Shown here piece after piece: positions 4,864 through 8,905 of a DNA stretch of 8,905 nt. Every line of letters begins with the position of its first letter. Position 1 is the first letter of the stretch. The stretch comes from JACCZP01 sp050997195. Its GTDB lineage: Bacteria; Actinomycetota; Thermoleophilia; Solirubrobacterales; Thermoleophilaceae. The notes under the pieces were generated by a model. That model had not been told where the DNA came from. It saw nothing but the letters and a program-made list of their open reading frames with translations, and did no database searches. The translations under genes and the position numbers were made by a program. The DNA is taken from NCBI GenBank assembly GCA_050997195.1, contig JBPCRE010000097.1, positions 1 to 8,905 on the forward strand, read 5' to 3'.

Positions 4864-6738
4864 ATGCGTCGGACCGAGGCCCGCCTCGCCATAGTGTCGG
4901 GCAGCGTGCTCGAGTCCGGTGCCACCTCCGCCGCGCCCGCTCCGCCGCGGCTCGAGGCCCGCGACGTCTCGGTGCGGGTGGGCACCGGCCCTCTGAGGGT
5001 CTCGTTCGTGGGTCCGAGCTTCCTGGTCCGCGACCAGACCCGCCGACAGATCCTCGCGAAGACCTCACTGAGCCTCGAGCCGGGGGAGCTCATAGCCCTC
5101 GTGGGATCGAGCGGCTCGGGGAAGACGACGCTGCTGCGCGCCCTCGCGGGCATAACGCGGCCCTCCTCGGGGGCGGTGCTGGTGGACGGCCGGCCGGTCT
5201 CCTCCCTGCGCCGAGACATCGGCTACCTGCCCCAGAACGAGATCGTGCACGAGCGCCTGAGCGTGGCCGAGGCGCTGCGCTACGCCGCGCGGCTGCGGAT
5301 GCCAGCCGGGACGAGCCGGGCCGAGATGGACGCGGCCGTGGCGCAGGCGCTGCGCGACATGGAGCTCGAGAAGCGGGCCAGGATCCGCATCGAGTCGCTG
5401 TCGGGCGGCGAGCGCAAGCGGGTGGGCGTGGGCATCGAGCTGCTCAGCCGCCCGAGCCTCCTCTTCCTCGACGAGCCCACCACCGGGCTCGACCCGGGCA
5501 TCGAGTCGCGGATGATGGCTCTCCTGCGCGGCCTGGCCACGGGCCCTCGCACCATCGTGGTGGCCACCCACGCCACCAAGAGCCTGTCGGTGTGCGACAA
5601 GCTCGCGGTGATCGGCCACGGCGGCCACCTCGCCTACTACGGCCCCCCCGGGCGGGCCACGGCGTTCTTCGGGGTGAGCTCCTACGACGACATCTACGCC
5701 GCCCTCGACCGCCGCCCGGCGCACCGCTGGCGCCGGCAGGGAGCCGCCCAGGGTGAAACCGGCGAGCCGAACGTCGAGGGAAACGGCGGGAGCGCCACGG
5801 CTCGTCTCGAGGCCTCACCGCCCCCTCGCTCCGGCCGCCGCCGCGGCGCCCTCGCCCAGGCCGTGGTGCTCTCCGGGCGCTACGCACGCCTCTTCGCCCG
5901 CGACCGCCGCAACTTCCTCCTGCTCGTGGGCCAGGTGCCGATCATCGCGGTGGCCATCGTGTCGGTGTTCGAGAGCGGAATCCTCAACCGCCCTCCGGGG
6001 GGCGATCCTCAGAAAAGCGTCGAGCTCCTCTTCGCGCTCGTGACCGCCGCGGTCTGGCTCGGATCGATCGACGCCGCACGGGAGGTGGTCAAGGAGCGCA
6101 GCGTGCTCGACCGCGAAGGGGCCATCGGCGTGCGCCGCCTCTCCTACCTGGCCTCGAAGCTAGTGGTCCTCTTCGCCCTCGCGGCCGTGCAGATGGCGCT
6201 GCTCTGCGGGATCATCTTCGCCCTCATCCCCCCCGACGAGCCGCGCGCGACGATCGCGGTGATGTACGGAGTGCTCACGCTCACGAGCTGGGTGGCCATC
6301 GCCATGGGCCTGCTCGTGTCCGCCGCGGCCACGAGCGAGGACCAGGCCACGAGCGTGATCCCCCTCACGCTGATCCCGCAGCTGCTGTTCACCGGCGCGC
6401 TCGTGCCGGTGGCCGCCATGCATCCTGTCGTAGCCAAGCTCTCCGGCCTCGCCTTCGGCCAGTGGACGTTCGCGAGCCTCGGCACCGCGGTGGACATGAA
6501 GGCCCGCATCGCCGGCGAGATCGACGCCGAGAGCGGAGTCAACCTGTCGGCCCTCTCGGCGCTCGGCCCCGAGACGGCCGCTCGCGTCCGCGACTTCCGG
6601 GCCGAGCAGCTCTCACGCGTCAACGAGTTCGGGCCGACCTTCTTCTCGATCCCCCAGCTCGACGCCTACGCGATCCTCGGCGGCTTCCTCGCCGTGCTCC
6701 TCGTCGGCGCGCTGCTGCTGCTGCGTCCGCGATCCTGA
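4864..6738 (+). CDS. ABCG-like half-transporter, ATPase fused to ABC-2 type permease
   Basis: The 624-residue product joins a nucleotide-binding domain (about 30-270) to a six-helix ABC-2 type membrane domain, the ABCG order, so it should work as a dimer in the cytoplasmic membrane. Visible motifs are Walker A GSSGSGKT (81-88), Q-loop glutamine Q124, signature LSGGE (179-183), Walker B LLFLDEP (199-205) and H-loop H236. A Gly/Pro/Arg-rich linker (about 285-328) follows. Membrane segments lie near 350-369, 386-403, 429-455, 463-489, 498-519 and 601-620, with a roughly 80-residue loop between the last two, as in ABCG proteins. It lacks the N-terminal FHA domains of mycobacterial Rv1747. The substrate is unknown; export is inferred from the family. 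Start is uncertain: ATG at 4864 gives the longest frame, but GTG at 4906, 8 nt after a TAGTGT box, is in frame and would remove 14 unconserved residues. The gene ends 7 bp before the convergent HxlR gene. Confidence 0.9.
   Translation: MRRTEARLAIVSGSVLESGATSAAPAPPRLEARDVSVRVGTGPLRVSFVGPSFLVRDQTRRQILAKTSLSLEPGELIALVGSSGSGKTTLLRALAGITRPSSGAVLVDGRPVSSLRRDIGYLPQNEIVHERLSVAEALRYAARLRMPAGTSRAEMDAAVAQALRDMELEKRARIRIESLSGGERKRVGVGIELLSRPSLLFLDEPTTGLDPGIESRMMALLRGLATGPRTIVVATHATKSLSVCDKLAVIGHGGHLAYYGPPGRATAFFGVSSYDDIYAALDRRPAHRWRRQGAAQGETGEPNVEGNGGSATARLEASPPPRSGRRRGALAQAVVLSGRYARLFARDRRNFLLLVGQVPIIAVAIVSVFESGILNRPPGGDPQKSVELLFALVTAAVWLGSIDAAREVVKERSVLDREGAIGVRRLSYLASKLVVLFALAAVQMALLCGIIFALIPPDEPRATIAVMYGVLTLTSWVAIAMGLLVSAAATSEDQATSVIPLTLIPQLLFTGALVPVAAMHPVVAKLSGLAFGQWTFASLGTAVDMKARIAGEIDAESGVNLSALSALGPETAARVRDFRAEQLSRVNEFGPTFFSIPQLDAYAILGGFLAVLLVGALLLLRPRS
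4892..4897 (+). promoter_or_regulatory. Candidate -10 box (TAGTGT) for the ABCG-like transporter
   Basis: TAGTGT fits TANNNT and lies 8 nt before an in-frame GTG at 4906, a spacing that would give a leaderless or nearly leaderless transcript. If active, the true start is 4906 and not 4864. No good -35 box is visible at 16-19 bp upstream, so support is modest. Confidence 0.3.
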
Positions 6739-6745
6739 CCGAGGC

Positions 6746-7067
6746 TCAGCCGGCGGCGGCCACCAACGAGCGCCGCCGCGACCACCCGCTGAGGGCCTCC
6801 ACCAGCGGGGCGAGCGCCTGGCCCTCCTCGGTGAGGCGGTACTCCGCGAACGGCGGGCTCGCCGGGATGAGCCGGCGCTCCACGAGCCCGGCCTGCTCGA
6901 GCTCGCCGAGGCGCTGGGCGAGCGTCCTGGGAGGGATGCCCTGCACCGCCTCGCGGAACTCGCCGAAGCGCATGGCGCCGGCTAGCGCCGCGTAGAGGAC
7001 GGAGAGCAGCCAGCGCCGCTCGAGGAGGCCCGCCGCACGGCGAACCTCCTCGGGAACCGGCGCGCAG

Positions 7068-7084
<17 letters not shown>
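6746..7084 (-). CDS. HxlR-family winged-helix transcriptional regulator with N-terminal cysteine pair
   Basis: The 112-residue protein has the length and pattern of HxlR/MarR-like DNA-binding dimers. It has a conserved tryptophan in ERRWLLSVLYAAL (22-34), the helix-turn-helix RFGEFREAVQGI-PPRTLAQRL (39-59), ELEQAGLV (61-68), the wing, and PPFAEYRLTEEG (77-88). HxlR proteins are cytoplasmic repressors or activators, several of which respond to electrophiles or oxidants through an N-terminal cysteine (YodB, CatR and HypR of Bacillus). Here C4 and C7 form a CxxC-like pair just before the first helix, so redox or electrophile sensing is an inference worth testing. Its ATG (7084-7082) lies inside the last codons of lon with a 17-bp overlap in a different frame and no Shine-Dalgarno, which suggests translational coupling to lon. 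It could regulate its own operon or the convergent transporter; nothing in the sequence decides this. Confidence 0.88.

Positions 7085-8905
<1,821 letters not shown>

Noticed and set aside
4052..4894. 280-codon plus-strand frame opposite the repeat protein
   Set aside because: Its periodic Val/Ala-rich product is the antisense image of the GGxGxD repeats, and it runs through the divergent promoter region.
6735..6749. Short inverted repeat CTGA/TCAG between the transporter and HxlR stops
   Set aside because: Four pairs plus a weak inner CC/GG with a bulge are too little for a terminator call.

Overview
This is a very GC-rich window with short intergenic gaps. The protein types (an ABC-F protein with a charged C-terminal coil, an ABCG-like fused half-transporter, a Sec-exported calcium-binding repeat protein, an HxlR regulator and Lon) and the codon use suggest an actinobacterium. 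Class Thermoleophilia (Solirubrobacterales/Gaiellales relatives) is my best guess, made from protein style alone and without any database search.

Layout. Positions 1-639 (minus) hold the N-terminal 213 codons of an anchored extracytoplasmic protein of unknown function that runs off the left edge. A divergent intergenic region of about 100 bp separates it from a YhdH/AcuI-type NADPH-dependent acyl-CoA (quinone) reductase (738-1733, plus). An ABC-F ATPase follows 38 bp later (1772-3754, plus), probably from its own promoter with a leaderless or nearly leaderless mRNA. Convergent to it lies a Sec-secreted protein made of GGxGxD calcium-binding repeats (start 4762, minus). Its reading frame, unusually, does not stop in the intergenic region but stays open into the antisense strand of the ABC-F gene as far as 3242. 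A strong hairpin (3796-3822) sits where a terminator would be expected. A 101-bp divergent promoter region carrying a nested 39-bp dyad (4809-4847) separates the repeat protein from an ABCG-like transporter with fused ATPase and permease (4864-6738, plus). The right end is a minus-strand pair: the Lon protease gene (7068-8905, 5' end outside the window) overlaps by 17 bp an HxlR-family regulator (6746-7084), which converges on the transporter with a 7-bp gap.

How the genes relate. Most look like independent housekeeping or accessory units rather than one pathway. The two linkages the DNA supports are lon-hxlR (overlapping, probably co-transcribed and translationally coupled) and the divergent repeat protein/ABCG transporter pair, which share a short regulatory region with a dyad. 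I found no CRISPR array, insertion sequence, tRNA, rRNA or integrase, and no convincing undescribed multi-gene system. The best leads are the nested dyad, the open-ended calcium-binding protein, the cysteine-bearing HxlR protein tied to Lon, and the uncharacterised anchored protein at the left edge.
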